In this document: positions 1 to 8,214 of the stretch, piece after piece
Layout of the letters: each line of letters opens with the position of its first letter
How positions within the stretch are numbered: position 1 is the first letter of the stretch
DNA from: CAVYXA01 sp963846775
Lineage (GTDB): Bacteria > Verrucomicrobiota > Verrucomicrobiia > Chthoniobacterales > UBA10450
Assembly: GCA_963846775.1 (NCBI GenBank)
Contig: CAWJXB010000003.1
Location: 248,001 to 312,000 of the forward strand
Direction: 5' to 3'
DNA: 64,000 nucleotides
Notes under the pieces: model-generated
The model's database searches: none
Told to the model about the DNA's origin: nothing
The model's input: only the letters and a program-made list of their open reading frames with translations
Position numbers and translations under genes: made by a program

Positions 1-358
1 AATTGGTATTGCACGCGGCCAGATTGGAAAAAATTCGGTCGACGCGGCCGAGCAAAACGCCGGCGCGCTCCATTGCCACGATCGTGTTTTCGAAGGTCGC
101 CTTCTCCGGGTTGGTCGCGATCTTCTGCACTTGCTTCAATTCCTCGGCCATTCCCTTTTCGTAGGCTGGAGCAAAATCCTGGTTCTGGATTTTGTCGAAC
201 GGCGGCATGTGAAACGGCAGCGCGCTTTCGGATAGCAATGGGTTCCCTCTCATTGATTTGTTTTTGGTTGGCGACGACTTCTCCGCTGCATTCAGGATCG
301 ACATGTGAATCAGGAGCAAAGAGCAGGTCAGAAGGATCAGCCACGTTGTTTTTCTCAT
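1..358 (-). CDS. M3-family metallopeptidase (oligopeptidase A / Dcp type), N-terminal part
   Basis: Reading the minus strand from the ATG at 358 gives 119 codons running off the left edge. The protein opens with a hydrophobic signal segment (MRKTTWLILLTCSLLLIHMS) and continues NPLLSESALPFHMPPFDKIQ, FAPAYEKGM and ENTIVAMERAG. This is the typical N-terminal pattern of thimet-type peptidases such as peptidyl-dipeptidase Dcp and oligopeptidase A (zinc-dependent oligopeptide hydrolysis). The HExxH zinc site would lie outside the window, so activity cannot be judged. The signal peptide suggests an exported enzyme, as for Dcp homologues. A GGAG ribosome-binding site lies 8 nt before the ATG. The family call is from sequence resemblance; whether it is Dcp or OpdA is not resolved. 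Confidence 0.8.
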   Translation of the reverse strand, partial: MRKTTWLILLTCSLLLIHMSILNAAEKSSPTKNKSMRGNPLLSESALPFHMPPFDKIQNQDFAPAYEKGMAEELKQVQKIATNPEKATFENTIVAMERAGVLLGRVDRIFSNLAACNTN

Positions 359-420
359 CGCGAATACTCCACCGCCCGGAAGGGAACTCAAGCGTGCTCC
401 TTGGCGGGTACATTTAACAT

Positions 421-537
421 GACTAGATCCATAGAGTCCGATCGAAGGTGCGATATTGGATGGCTTCATTACGTGCTCAGGTGCAACGTCGTTCTTGCTA
501 TCGAGATCGGCGATGGTGCGGGCGACTTTCAGGATCG
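421..537 (-). pseudogene. Remnant duplicate of the comM 3' end
   Basis: This stretch is about 87% identical to the last ~117 bp of comM at 2529-2644, in the same orientation. I count 14 substitutions and one deleted base. It includes the stop codon equivalent (423-425) and a 42-bp run without differences (about 496-537). The single-base deletion breaks the reading frame and no start or ATPase core accompanies it, so it is not a gene. The two copies lie about 2.1 kb apart as direct repeats and bracket the cupredoxin/LamG/dockerin gene. This suggests that gene arrived, or was rearranged, at the 3' end of comM. Confidence 0.72.
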
Positions 538-588
538 GCATGGGCGGGCCATTGCTCACGTCCGGCTGGGCGCGTAAGAACACGTTAG

Positions 589-2262
589 CTAAGGCGGCAG
601 CGCAGTGCCAACGTTCGCCTTAGCGATTGCGACATCAGCGGCGTTGATCGATCCGTTGGCATTGACGTCCGAGCGGAAGTTGGTCCCATCGGCAGCCTGT
701 CCGAGTCGGACCTTGGTTTGCGCAACATCGGCGGCATTTACTACGCGATTGCCGTTGGTGTCACCGATTAGGAAACCAGCGCTCACGGAAGTATCAGGCG
801 CGACCTGGTTGAAAGCATCGGTCACGTTACTCAAAGTAACTGTCGATATTTGAGCATTCGTAACTCCAGTTACGTTTACTATCATATCTCTACCGCTAAA
901 GATAGGACTGCCTGACACAGTTCCGGTTCCTCCTGTCACAGCAGCATTGCCACTTAAGAGGAGATTACTAAATGTGAATACCAGCGTGTAATCCCCGTTA
1001 GCTCCCCCAGTGCGACATTCTACACCGGACTGACCGCTGATAGGCATATTGATATCAAAGGTTCCCGAACCACCGTGCATCTTGCGCGAAGCTGCCGCTA
1101 TCAGTTGCGGAGCCCGGCACTTTCCGGCGCTGCCAGCATTTGCTATAGCCTGAATCTCCGATGCGGAGAGCGCGCGATTAAAGATTTCGACTTCGTCGAT
1201 GAGTCCAGCCCAATACTGGATTATGCCGGCGCCCACCGACTGCCAAGCTCCGATAGTGACGGGGTTGGTGTTAGGGTCAGGAATGAGGTTAGTCGCGGTG
1301 GTGCCGTCTACGACACCGTTTATGTACAGATTCAACGCGCTCCCATCATATGTAAATGCGATGTGATAAAATTGATTGTTCGATAACACGGACGTGGAAA
1401 CAACCGATGCAAACGCTCCCCCGGCAACAGTAATCCTTCCTTCGAGGTGTCCGCCGGTTAAGACTCGCACGCCGTAGGCGAAGTCGTTACCCTGGTTGCC
1501 AAGTGTGCTTTTGATTACGATCGCTCGATCCTGGGTGAAGTTGTCCGTGGAGTTCATCCAAGCATCGATTGTGAAATTAGTTAAATGGAAGTTAGGTGCA
1601 TCCGGCACGTTCACAAAGCCAGTGGTACCATCGAACGAGAAAGCTTGCCCGACCTCGCCAGTCGTGAATGTTGCACCGTTTTGCAGCGTGCCGTTGTTGT
1701 TCCCCACGGCGTCGATGGCGTTTCCTTCAGCGCCCCACCAACTCACCATGTTTGCCGGCGGTGGCGTGCAGACGTTAACCATACCGGTCATGCCGAACGA
1801 GCAGTGAGCCGCGCAGAAATAGGAATAGGCGCCAGGTTGAGTAAACAAGTGCTGATACACCGTGCCGGGGCCGGAAAGAGTTCCCGCGCCGCAGTTCGTG
1901 TCGTTGGGAGAACAAAACTGGTTGTCGGCAGTGCAGGGATTACCACTGGTAGCGCTATGAAACCCCGTGGCCCAGGTCCAGCGCACCGTGTCGCCCGCAG
2001 AGATGTTCACTGTGTTGGGAACAAATTGCAGTGTATTATTTGGTCCTACCGCGACATCAAAGATCTGCCTTGGGGCTGATGGAGTGTTCTCCGGAACTGC
2101 ACGCCTCCGTTGGTCCAGAATGATTATGGGTGCGGCCGTGCTCTTCTTTTCTAACGCAACGGCTTTCTGTTCGCCTCCAAACTCACATGGTGAAAAGCCT
2201 GCCACTGCAACCATGACTACCAGCCCGCAAATTCGCCGCGCTACCGAGTGTGATCCCTTCAT
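589..2262 (-). CDS. Secreted cupredoxin-LamG protein with C-terminal dockerin-like domain
   Basis: 557 residues. After a hydrophobic N-terminus comes a plastocyanin-like domain (about 66-165). Its type-1 copper ligand pattern is visible: a His in GFHSATSG, then FCAAHCSFGM (Cys-x2-His-x4-Met). Residues about 168-375 form a concanavalin/LamG-type lectin fold (VSWWGAEGNAIDAVG, FSFDGTTGFVNVPD, GLIDEVEIFNRALSASEI). A beta-rich segment follows, then two calcium-loop repeats at the C-terminus (GDTNGNRVVNAADV and DVNANGSINAADV) like a type I dockerin. A strong GGAGG site 8 nt before the ATG at 2262 fixes the start. It is likely extracellular, possibly carbohydrate- or copper-binding. No cohesin partner is visible here. 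It lies between comM and a broken comM copy. Confidence 0.85.
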   Translation of the reverse strand: MKGSHSVARRICGLVVMVAVAGFSPCEFGGEQKAVALEKKSTAAPIIILDQRRRAVPENTPSAPRQIFDVAVGPNNTLQFVPNTVNISAGDTVRWTWATGFHSATSGNPCTADNQFCSPNDTNCGAGTLSGPGTVYQHLFTQPGAYSYFCAAHCSFGMTGMVNVCTPPPANMVSWWGAEGNAIDAVGNNNGTLQNGATFTTGEVGQAFSFDGTTGFVNVPDAPNFHLTNFTIDAWMNSTDNFTQDRAIVIKSTLGNQGNDFAYGVRVLTGGHLEGRITVAGGAFASVVSTSVLSNNQFYHIAFTYDGSALNLYINGVVDGTTATNLIPDPNTNPVTIGAWQSVGAGIIQYWAGLIDEVEIFNRALSASEIQAIANAGSAGKCRAPQLIAAASRKMHGGSGTFDINMPISGQSGVECRTGGANGDYTLVFTFSNLLLSGNAAVTGGTGTVSGSPIFSGRDMIVNVTGVTNAQISTVTLSNVTDAFNQVAPDTSVSAGFLIGDTNGNRVVNAADVAQTKVRLGQAADGTNFRSDVNANGSINAADVAIAKANVGTALPP

Positions 2263-2529
2263 ATTAATAACCTCCGTTTTGACCGAAGCCTCTCGCGCAG
2301 CCGGTGGGAGCAGGCGTAAGGCTGACGTCGCGGCGATTGTCTTAACTTACCGGCCTTGTTGTCAAGACAGAAACCAGCCACGCCGAGAATCGCTTGCTGC
2401 GGGCGGAGTTTTGTACGTTCCTTTGCAGACATATGACCGTTGCAGTCGTGTTACTTTTCAAAGGACGGATGAATTGCACCAACGGTGTACCATCCCCATC
2501 AACGCGCTGGTTTCATTGCCGCGTTGGGA

Positions 2530-4068
2530 CTAGACCCACAGCGTTCGATCAAACGTGCGGTATTGGATTGCTTCACTGACGTGTTCGGGTGCGACGTCTA
2601 TCTTGCTATCGAGATCGGCGATGGTGCGGGCGACTTTCAGGATACGATCGTAGGCGCGCGCGCTCAGGTTCAAATCCGTCATGGCCACGCGAATCAGCTC
2701 CTGGGAATCGGCGCCGAGTTTGCCATGCTGTTTCAATTGGCGCGTAGCCATGCGGGCATTGCAGGTTACTTTGCCGTCATTCGTGAATCGTTCCTGTTGA
2801 ACGTTGCGTGCGCGAGTGATGCGTTCACGGATCGCAGCTGACCCTTCTTCGACGCGCTCGCTCGAGACGTCGCGATATTCGACCGCGGGCACCTCGATGT
2901 GAAGATCGATCCGGTCGAGCAACGGCCCGGAAATGCGCTGGCGATAACGTTGGACTTGGGTGGGGCCGCAGCGGCATTCGCGTTTCAAATCGCCAAAGTA
3001 ACCGCACGGACATGGATTCATCGCTGCCACCAGCATGAATTCACATGGAAAGGTGATGCTGCCGGCAGCGCGTGAGATGGTGACCCTGCCATCTTCAATC
3101 GGCTGGCGCATGACTTCCAAGGCCGAGCGTTTGAACTCGGGCAGCTCGTCGAGAAACAGAACGCCGTTATGCGCAAGACTGACTTCGCCCGGTGCGGGCG
3201 TGGCCGAGCCGCCTAACAAACCGACATCCGAGATGGTGTGGTGCGGCGAACGAAACGGCCGAGTTGCGACAAACGACTGGCCGTCGTGGAGCAGACCCGC
3301 GACGCTGTGGATCTTTGTCGTCTCGATCGCTTCCTCGATCGACATCGGCGGAATGATTGTCGGAATCCGTTTCGACAACATCGATTTGCCGGAACCAGGC
3401 GGACCGATCATCAGGACGTTGTGACCGCCGGCGACTGCGACCTCGATCGCGCGTTTGACGTGGCCTTGTCCCTTCACGTCGCTAAAATCGACATCGTAGT
3501 TTTGATGCGTCGCGAAAAACGCGCTCAGATCGCCGCGCGTCGGCAATAAGGCAATTTCGCCGCGCATAAACCCAAATGTCTGCCGCAGATTCTGCACGCC
3601 GTAGATGTCGATGCCATCGACCATCGCCGCTTCGCGCGCATTAGCTTCGGGCACAAACAACGCGCGTTTCCCGCGCCGGCGCGCTTCGATCGCCACAGGC
3701 AAAACGCCTTTGACCGGACGGACTGCGCCATCGAGCGCGAGCTCGCCAACAAAAGCGAAATCAGCAAACGGTTTGGTGTCGATCTCTTCGCAAACCGCGA
3801 TCATGCCTAACGCAATGGGCAGATCAAAACTCGGCCCTTCTTTTTTGATGTCCGCCGGCGCGAGATTTACCGTGGTGCGACCGCGCGGCCAAAAATATCC
3901 GCTGTTGGCAACGGCGGTCGTGACGCGATCGCGGCTTTCCTTCACGGCCGTGTCGGGCAAACCGACAACGACAATCGCCGGATCGCCGCCCGCGCCGTTC
4001 ACCTCGATCTCAACTTGGTAGGCATCGACGCCGTAAACAGCCGCGGAATAAAATTTCGCCAACGTCAC
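2530..4068 (-). CDS. comM: YifB/ComM family Mg-chelatase-like AAA+ ATPase
   Basis: 512 residues, full length for the family. The N-terminal Lon-protease-like/ChlI domain (about 1-190) shows VEIEVNGAGGDPAIVVVGLP and KEGPSFDLPIALG. The AAA+ core carries Walker A GPPGSGKS at about residue 222, a Walker B-like LFLDELPEF and the cysteine cluster NPCPCGYFGD typical of the family. The end (NLSARAYDRILKVARTIADL) is the conserved Mg-chelatase C-terminal domain. In other bacteria ComM is a hexameric helicase promoting branch migration during natural transformation. The gene stands alone on the minus strand downstream of tRNA-Gln. Its last ~117 bp are duplicated at 421-537. Confidence 0.95.
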   Translation of the reverse strand: MTLAKFYSAAVYGVDAYQVEIEVNGAGGDPAIVVVGLPDTAVKESRDRVTTAVANSGYFWPRGRTTVNLAPADIKKEGPSFDLPIALGMIAVCEEIDTKPFADFAFVGELALDGAVRPVKGVLPVAIEARRRGKRALFVPEANAREAAMVDGIDIYGVQNLRQTFGFMRGEIALLPTRGDLSAFFATHQNYDVDFSDVKGQGHVKRAIEVAVAGGHNVLMIGPPGSGKSMLSKRIPTIIPPMSIEEAIETTKIHSVAGLLHDGQSFVATRPFRSPHHTISDVGLLGGSATPAPGEVSLAHNGVLFLDELPEFKRSALEVMRQPIEDGRVTISRAAGSITFPCEFMLVAAMNPCPCGYFGDLKRECRCGPTQVQRYRQRISGPLLDRIDLHIEVPAVEYRDVSSERVEEGSAAIRERITRARNVQQERFTNDGKVTCNARMATRQLKQHGKLGADSQELIRVAMTDLNLSARAYDRILKVARTIADLDSKIDVAPEHVSEAIQYRTFDRTLWV

Positions 4069-4196
4069 GCGCTGGAGCCTGGCAAATTTTTTTGGTTAGG
4101 GAAAGGGCAAATCGCGTCCCGCGTAAAAGGGCTTCGCCTTCGCGCGGTGGATTATGTATCAGCGACGTGTCCCGAACGCTTTCGGGGTTTACGTGG

Positions 4197-4267
4197 CTAC
4201 CCCGCTTGGATTCGAACCAAGAATAACGCCTCCAAAGGGCGCTGTGTTACCGTTACACCACGGGGTA
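4197..4267 (-). tRNA. tRNA-Gln(TTG)
   Basis: Reading the minus strand from 4267, the sequence folds as a complete class I tRNA. The acceptor stem TACCCCG/CGGGGTA is fully paired. The D-arm is GTGT-AACGGTA-ACAC and the anticodon stem GCGCC/GGCGT encloses loop CTTTGGA, whose anticodon TTG reads CAA (Gln). The variable loop is short, and the T-arm is CTTGG-TTCGAAT-CCAAG. The discriminator base is G, as in many Gln tRNAs. CCA is not encoded. A CCCGAA-CGCT-TTCGGG hairpin lies just downstream at 4169-4184; it lacks a T-tract, so its role as terminator is uncertain. Confidence 0.95.
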
Positions 4268-4323
4268 AGATGATTGCGGATTGTCGATTGCCGAGCGCGG
4301 ATTTGCAAGCCGCTCCCCCACGC

Positions 4324-5286
4324 CTAACCGCCATGCAGTTTGGCCAGCTGGCTCCAGAGCTCGCGCTCGGGCTCGGTCAACTTCTTCGGCACTTGAATCT
4401 GAACATCCACGTAGAGATCGCCGCGTTTTCCCGACACCCCGGGAAGACCGCGCTCGCGCAAACGAAAGCGCTGTCCACCTTGCGTGCCCGGCGGAATCTT
4501 TAAACGCACATTGCCTTCAAGCGTCGGCACCAGCAGCTCTGCCCCGAGAACCGCCTGCCACGGCGCAATTTTTTCTTCGTGAATCAAATCGCTTCCTTCA
4601 ACGGAGAAGTCCGGATGCCGCGCCAATCGGACCCGCAAAAACAAATCGCCGCTCTTACCGCCGCGCACGCCCGCTTCACCCTGACCGGCCAACCGAATAC
4701 GCTGCCCTTCATGCACTCCTCGTGGAATTTTGACCTGATAATTCTCGATCTTGTTAGACCCGGCCCGACGGAGTGACACCGGTCGGGTCGATCCATGCAG
4801 CGCTTCCTCGAGCGTGACCATAATGTCGGCCTCGACATCGGCGCCGCGTTCCGAAGTCGCTTCGCGTCCGCCGAATCCAGCAAAGGCCGAGCGACCGCGA
4901 CCACCGCCGAAAAACGCTTCAAAGAAATCGCTGAAGCCTGTGCCGCCGAATTCAAATTCGACGCCGCCATTCTCGCCGCCGCTCCACTGCCATTGCTGAG
5001 ATCCGCCGCCCGGCGCGCCCGCGCCCCAACCCGGTGGCGGCTGAAAGCCGCCTGGCTGGTTCCAGCCCGCGCCAAGCTCATCGTATTTCTTCCGTTTCTC
5101 CGGGTCGCCCAGCACTTCGTAGGCTTCGTTGATCTCCTTAAACTTTTCCTCGGCCGCTTTTTTATCCTTAGCCACGTCGGGATGATATTTGCGCGCCAGT
5201 TTGCGAAACGCGGAGCGAATCTCGGCTTCGCTCGCCGTTTTCGAGACACCGAGCGTCTCGTAATAATCTCGGAATTGCACTGCCAT
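4324..5286 (-). CDS. CbpA-like J-domain co-chaperone (DnaJ without zinc finger)
   Basis: 320 residues from the ATG at 5286. The upstream in-frame extension is not chaperone-like and is rejected. A J-domain occupies about 1-70 (FRDYYETLGVSKTASEAEI, with the HPD motif in KYHPDV). A Gly/Pro/Trp-rich linker and two DnaJ C-terminal beta domains follow (VTLEEALHGSTRPVSLRRAG, KIPRGVHEGQRIRLAGQG, LKIPPGTQGGQRFRLRERG). The CxxCxGxG zinc-finger repeats of true DnaJ are absent, so it matches the CbpA/DjlA2 class that stimulates DnaK ATPase. A GGAAG sequence lies just upstream of the start. The neighbour on the opposite strand starts 48 bp away, so the pair is divergent. Confidence 0.9.
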   Translation of the reverse strand: MAVQFRDYYETLGVSKTASEAEIRSAFRKLARKYHPDVAKDKKAAEEKFKEINEAYEVLGDPEKRKKYDELGAGWNQPGGFQPPPGWGAGAPGGGSQQWQWSGGENGGVEFEFGGTGFSDFFEAFFGGGRGRSAFAGFGGREATSERGADVEADIMVTLEEALHGSTRPVSLRRAGSNKIENYQVKIPRGVHEGQRIRLAGQGEAGVRGGKSGDLFLRVRLARHPDFSVEGSDLIHEEKIAPWQAVLGAELLVPTLEGNVRLKIPPGTQGGQRFRLRERGLPGVSGKRGDLYVDVQIQVPKKLTEPERELWSQLAKLHGG

Positions 5287-5334
5287 CGATCTTCCAACCT
5301 TGTGCCTCCGCCTCATCCGCGCAACCTTTCCTCG

Positions 5335-5547
5335 ATGCGCGATCTCGGAAAATTCATCATCATTCTTGGCCTGATTACGACGGTGATCGGTCTCGCGCTC
5401 TGGAGCGGGTTCATGCCGAAGTGGCTTGGGCGTTTGCCCGGCGATATCCGGATCGAAGGGAAACACTCCGCTTTCTACTTCCCGATCGTCACCTGCATCA
5501 TTCTCAGCATTGTCCTGAGCCTGCTGTTTTCCTTATTTCGGAAGTAG
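5335..5547 (+). CDS. DUF2905 family small membrane protein
   Basis: 70 residues from the ATG at 5335 (MRDLGKFIIILGLITTVIGL) with two hydrophobic segments. A conserved polar stretch between them (GRLPGDIRIEGKHSAFYFPI) is the hallmark of DUF2905 proteins. Function is unknown; these are short inner-membrane proteins widespread in bacteria. A longer open frame extends upstream but overlaps the divergent J-protein gene, so the short start is preferred. It is divergent from the CbpA-like gene and followed by an unrelated secreted protein. Confidence 0.85.
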   Translation: MRDLGKFIIILGLITTVIGLALWSGFMPKWLGRLPGDIRIEGKHSAFYFPIVTCIILSIVLSLLFSLFRK

Positions 5548-5704
5548 CGGCAATAGCTTTGATTTTTCTTATGTTCCGGTTGTTTGCTGGAAAGAATAGG
5601 ACACGCGGCGTGAGAAATCAGAATCCAACATGGTCGCAGCGATTGCGTGTAGGAACGCGCGGCTGTCGCCGGGATCCCTGATCCGGGCCAACGCGAGATC
5701 AACA

Positions 5705-6460
5705 ATGAAGAAATTGAATTTGCTGAGTATTCTCACAATCTTCGCTCTTGGCCTAACCGAGCTCTCGGCATCGCCGATGCAGACGGCAACATTTGGGAGT
5801 GGCGAGGCGCAAACGACGCTTATCGAGCTCTTCACGTCTGAAGGATGCAGCAGTTGTCCGCCGGCGGATATCTGGCTCAGCAAATTAAAAGACAATCCCG
5901 ATCTGTGGAAGCGCATCGTCCCGGTCGCGTTTCACGTCGATTACTGGAACGGCCTGGGATGGCCTGATCGTTTTTCGCGTCCGGAATTTACGGATCGACA
6001 ACGCCGCTACGCCACAGCCTGGCGGATCGATTCTGTGTATACGCCGAATTTCGTTGTCAATGGCCGGGAATGGAAAGGGTGGTTCAACAGTGGAATGCTT
6101 TCGGCGCCTCCGGCCAAAGCCGGCAAATTGCGCGTCACGCTCAGTAACAGCATCGATATCGCCGCCACATTTGAGAGCACACAGGCGGGGCCACTGAAGC
6201 TAGAGGTCGCTCTTCTCGGGATGAACCTCGAATCGGACGTAAGACGCGGCGAGAACAGCGGACGCAAGCTGCATCACGATTTTGTTGTCCTTGATTTCAT
6301 CCAGACCGACATGAGGAAGGAGTCGAGCCATTGGACTGGCTCGATTGCCCTTCCCAAGCAATCCGGGGCTGAGAAACCGAGCGCGCTGGCGGCATGGATC
6401 ACGGAAAACGCGACGCCAATTCAAGCGACCGGTGGCTGGCTTGTCGGCCGCATCAAGTGA
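5705..6460 (+). CDS. DUF1223 secreted thioredoxin-like protein
   Basis: 251 residues from the ATG at 5705, where a signal peptide begins (MKKLNLLSILTIFALGL, ending near SASP). The mature part opens TTLIELFTSEGCSSCPPAD, with a CxxC pair in the position expected for a thioredoxin-like fold. It continues with AFHVDYWNGLGWPDRFS and YTPNFVVNGREW, the characteristic DUF1223 blocks. The biochemical role of the family is not established; a periplasmic thiol/disulfide role is only inferred from the CSSC motif. The 25-residue upstream extension is rejected because it would bury the signal peptide. Confidence 0.88.
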   Translation: MKKLNLLSILTIFALGLTELSASPMQTATFGSGEAQTTLIELFTSEGCSSCPPADIWLSKLKDNPDLWKRIVPVAFHVDYWNGLGWPDRFSRPEFTDRQRRYATAWRIDSVYTPNFVVNGREWKGWFNSGMLSAPPAKAGKLRVTLSNSIDIAATFESTQAGPLKLEVALLGMNLESDVRRGENSGRKLHHDFVVLDFIQTDMRKESSHWTGSIALPKQSGAEKPSALAAWITENATPIQATGGWLVGRIK

Positions 6461-6475
6461 AGATGGGATCGGAGG

Positions 6476-6539
6476 TCTTTGAAGTGCGGCGACACGCCTC
6501 CGCTTTGAATGCGCGAACATGTCCGCGCACTCCAAAACG
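6476..6539. repeat. Small GC-rich palindromic intergenic repeat
   Basis: The stretch pairs two imperfect palindromic modules, AGTGCGGCGACACG..CCGCTTT and ATGCGCGAACATGT..GCGCACT, followed by CCAAA. A related module is found at about 15944-15976 (AAGCGGCGCCAAGTCGCCGC followed by ACTCCAAA). These look like a dispersed REP-like family. The 224-bp gap (6461-6684) between the DUF1223 gene and the SucC-like gene holds nothing else recognisable. Confidence 0.5.
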
Positions 6540-6684
6540 TCGCAATGCGCGAGGCACCGCCAACAGACCGCGCCATGGTTATCGGCATTTCCGGCATCGA
6601 AGGCATTCCGCAGAGTCAAGCGCGCACGGCCCTGATCCCAAAACGACTTGGAAAATGGATGGGGATATGGAATAGCACCGAGCG

Positions 6685-8214
6685 ATGGCGCGCCTTCACG
6701 AATATCAGGGTAAAACCATTCTCGCCGCCAACGGATTCAAGATTCCGCGGGGCCGCGCGGCTTTTACTTCCGACGAAGCAGTGGCGGCAGCAAAGGAACT
6801 CGGCGGCGAAGTAGCGATCAAGATCCAGGCTTGGACGACCGGGCGCGCTGGAATTGGCGGGGTCGCTTTTGGGAAAAAGGCGGATGAAGTGCGCGCGCAG
6901 GCGGAGCGGATGCTGTCGATGAAGGTGGGACAGTTCCCGGTCGAAGCCATTTTGGTGGAGGAGAAGATCGAGATTGATCGCGAGTTCTTTCTCTCGTTCG
7001 CGATCGATGATGCGGCCCGCGCGCCGATCATCATTTTCGCTGGGGGCGGGGGCAGCGGGATCGAGGAGCGTGCGGCATCGACGAAACGGATTCCGTGCGA
7101 CGTGGAGCGCGGTCCACTCAATTCCGCTCTCTCCGAAGCCGTTTCTTCGTGCGGGCTTTCGCCAAAGCAGACTGATGATTTGGCGGAAGCGATCCGCCAA
7201 TTATTTGCCGCGGCCCGCAGTGTGGAAGCGCGGTCGCTCGAAATCAATCCGCTGGTCCTGACGAAAAAAGGCGAATTCTTCGCGGCCGATTGCCGGATCA
7301 CGATCGACGATTATGCCGTTGGGCGTCATCCAGATCTCGGCATCGAGATCGCCCGCGAGTTCGATCATCCGCCCACCCCGCTGGAGCGGATCGCGTACGC
7401 GGTCGAGCAAAACGATCATCGCGGCACATTTTATTTCGCACAGTTGGCAACATCGGCGGGAAAGGTCTCCAAGGGGTTGGCCGGATTTCACGGCGCGGGC
7501 GGCGGCGGTTCCATGATGTCGATGGACGCGATTGTGAACGCGGGATTCACTATCGCGAACTTCACCGATACGAGCGGTAATCCCTCCGCCTCGAAAGTTT
7601 ATCGCGCCGCGCGAATCATTTTGGCCCAGCCGGATTTGGTTGGCTATTTCGGCTCGGGCTCGGGCGTGGCCAGTCAGGAGCAATACTGGTCGGCCTACGG
7701 ATTAGCGAAAGCGTTTTGGGAGCTCGATCTCGATATTCCCGCCGTGATTCGGCTAGGCGGAAACACCGAAGATCGCGCGGTGGAGATCTTGCGGCGAATG
7801 TCGAGGCTGTTGCGCGCGCCGGTGGAAGGCTATCGCAAAACCGATACGCCAGCCAGGATTGCGGACCGTTTTGCGGAATTGGTCGCCAACGCGGGCGGCG
7901 CCAAATGGAAACCGCGGTTTCCGCGCCTCCCCGCATTCGTTAAGCAAAAGACGGCGGCAAAGTTGGACGTGAAAGGTGGCCGGGTTTGGATCGACATCAG
8001 CAACTGGCCGCAAAACCGCGCGGCGATTCAGGAATACTCGGGCGGACTCATTATCGATGAGCAAGGGAAACCCGTCGCGGCGGTTCCTCCCGAAGATTTC
8101 GCCAACAAAGATTCCGAGCTGCTGGCCTGCGATGTGGAATGCCGCCTCGCCGGCATCGACGGTTTCCACCTGGAAATCGACATTCCGGGTTTGGATCAAT
8201 TGATCACAAGCTAG
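6685..8214 (+). CDS. SucC-like ATP-grasp acyl-CoA ligase (NDP-forming) beta subunit with C-terminal extension
   Basis: 509 residues against about 390 for succinyl-CoA synthetase beta. The ATP-grasp region matches SucC block by block: LHEYQGKTILAANGFKIPRG, KIQAWTTGRAGIGGV, ILVEEKIEIDREFFLSFAID and SLEINPLVLTKKGEFFAAD. The CoA-ligase domain follows (GAGGGGSMMSMDAIVNAGF, VIRLGGNTEDRAVEIL). About 105 extra residues after 400 (RVWIDISNWPQNRAAIQEYSGG onwards) are not part of SucC. No sucD-like alpha subunit with the phosphorylated His is adjacent, so the partner must be elsewhere or the protein works differently. The substrate is unknown. It overlaps the convergent glycosyltransferase by 4 bp (CTAG). 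Confidence 0.82.
   Translation: MARLHEYQGKTILAANGFKIPRGRAAFTSDEAVAAAKELGGEVAIKIQAWTTGRAGIGGVAFGKKADEVRAQAERMLSMKVGQFPVEAILVEEKIEIDREFFLSFAIDDAARAPIIIFAGGGGSGIEERAASTKRIPCDVERGPLNSALSEAVSSCGLSPKQTDDLAEAIRQLFAAARSVEARSLEINPLVLTKKGEFFAADCRITIDDYAVGRHPDLGIEIAREFDHPPTPLERIAYAVEQNDHRGTFYFAQLATSAGKVSKGLAGFHGAGGGGSMMSMDAIVNAGFTIANFTDTSGNPSASKVYRAARIILAQPDLVGYFGSGSGVASQEQYWSAYGLAKAFWELDLDIPAVIRLGGNTEDRAVEILRRMSRLLRAPVEGYRKTDTPARIADRFAELVANAGGAKWKPRFPRLPAFVKQKTAAKLDVKGGRVWIDISNWPQNRAAIQEYSGGLIIDEQGKPVAAVPPEDFANKDSELLACDVECRLAGIDGFHLEIDIPGLDQLITS

Noticed and set aside
305..577. 90-codon plus-strand ORF
   Set aside because: It reads the reverse of the M3 peptidase start and of the comM remnant; the similarity to 2485-2841 is due to the comM duplication, not a protein family.
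4324..5466. Longer J-protein starting at 5466
   Set aside because: The extra 60 residues are His/Arg-rich and unlike any J-protein; they overlap the divergent DUF2905 gene. The ATG at 5286 begins directly at the J-domain.
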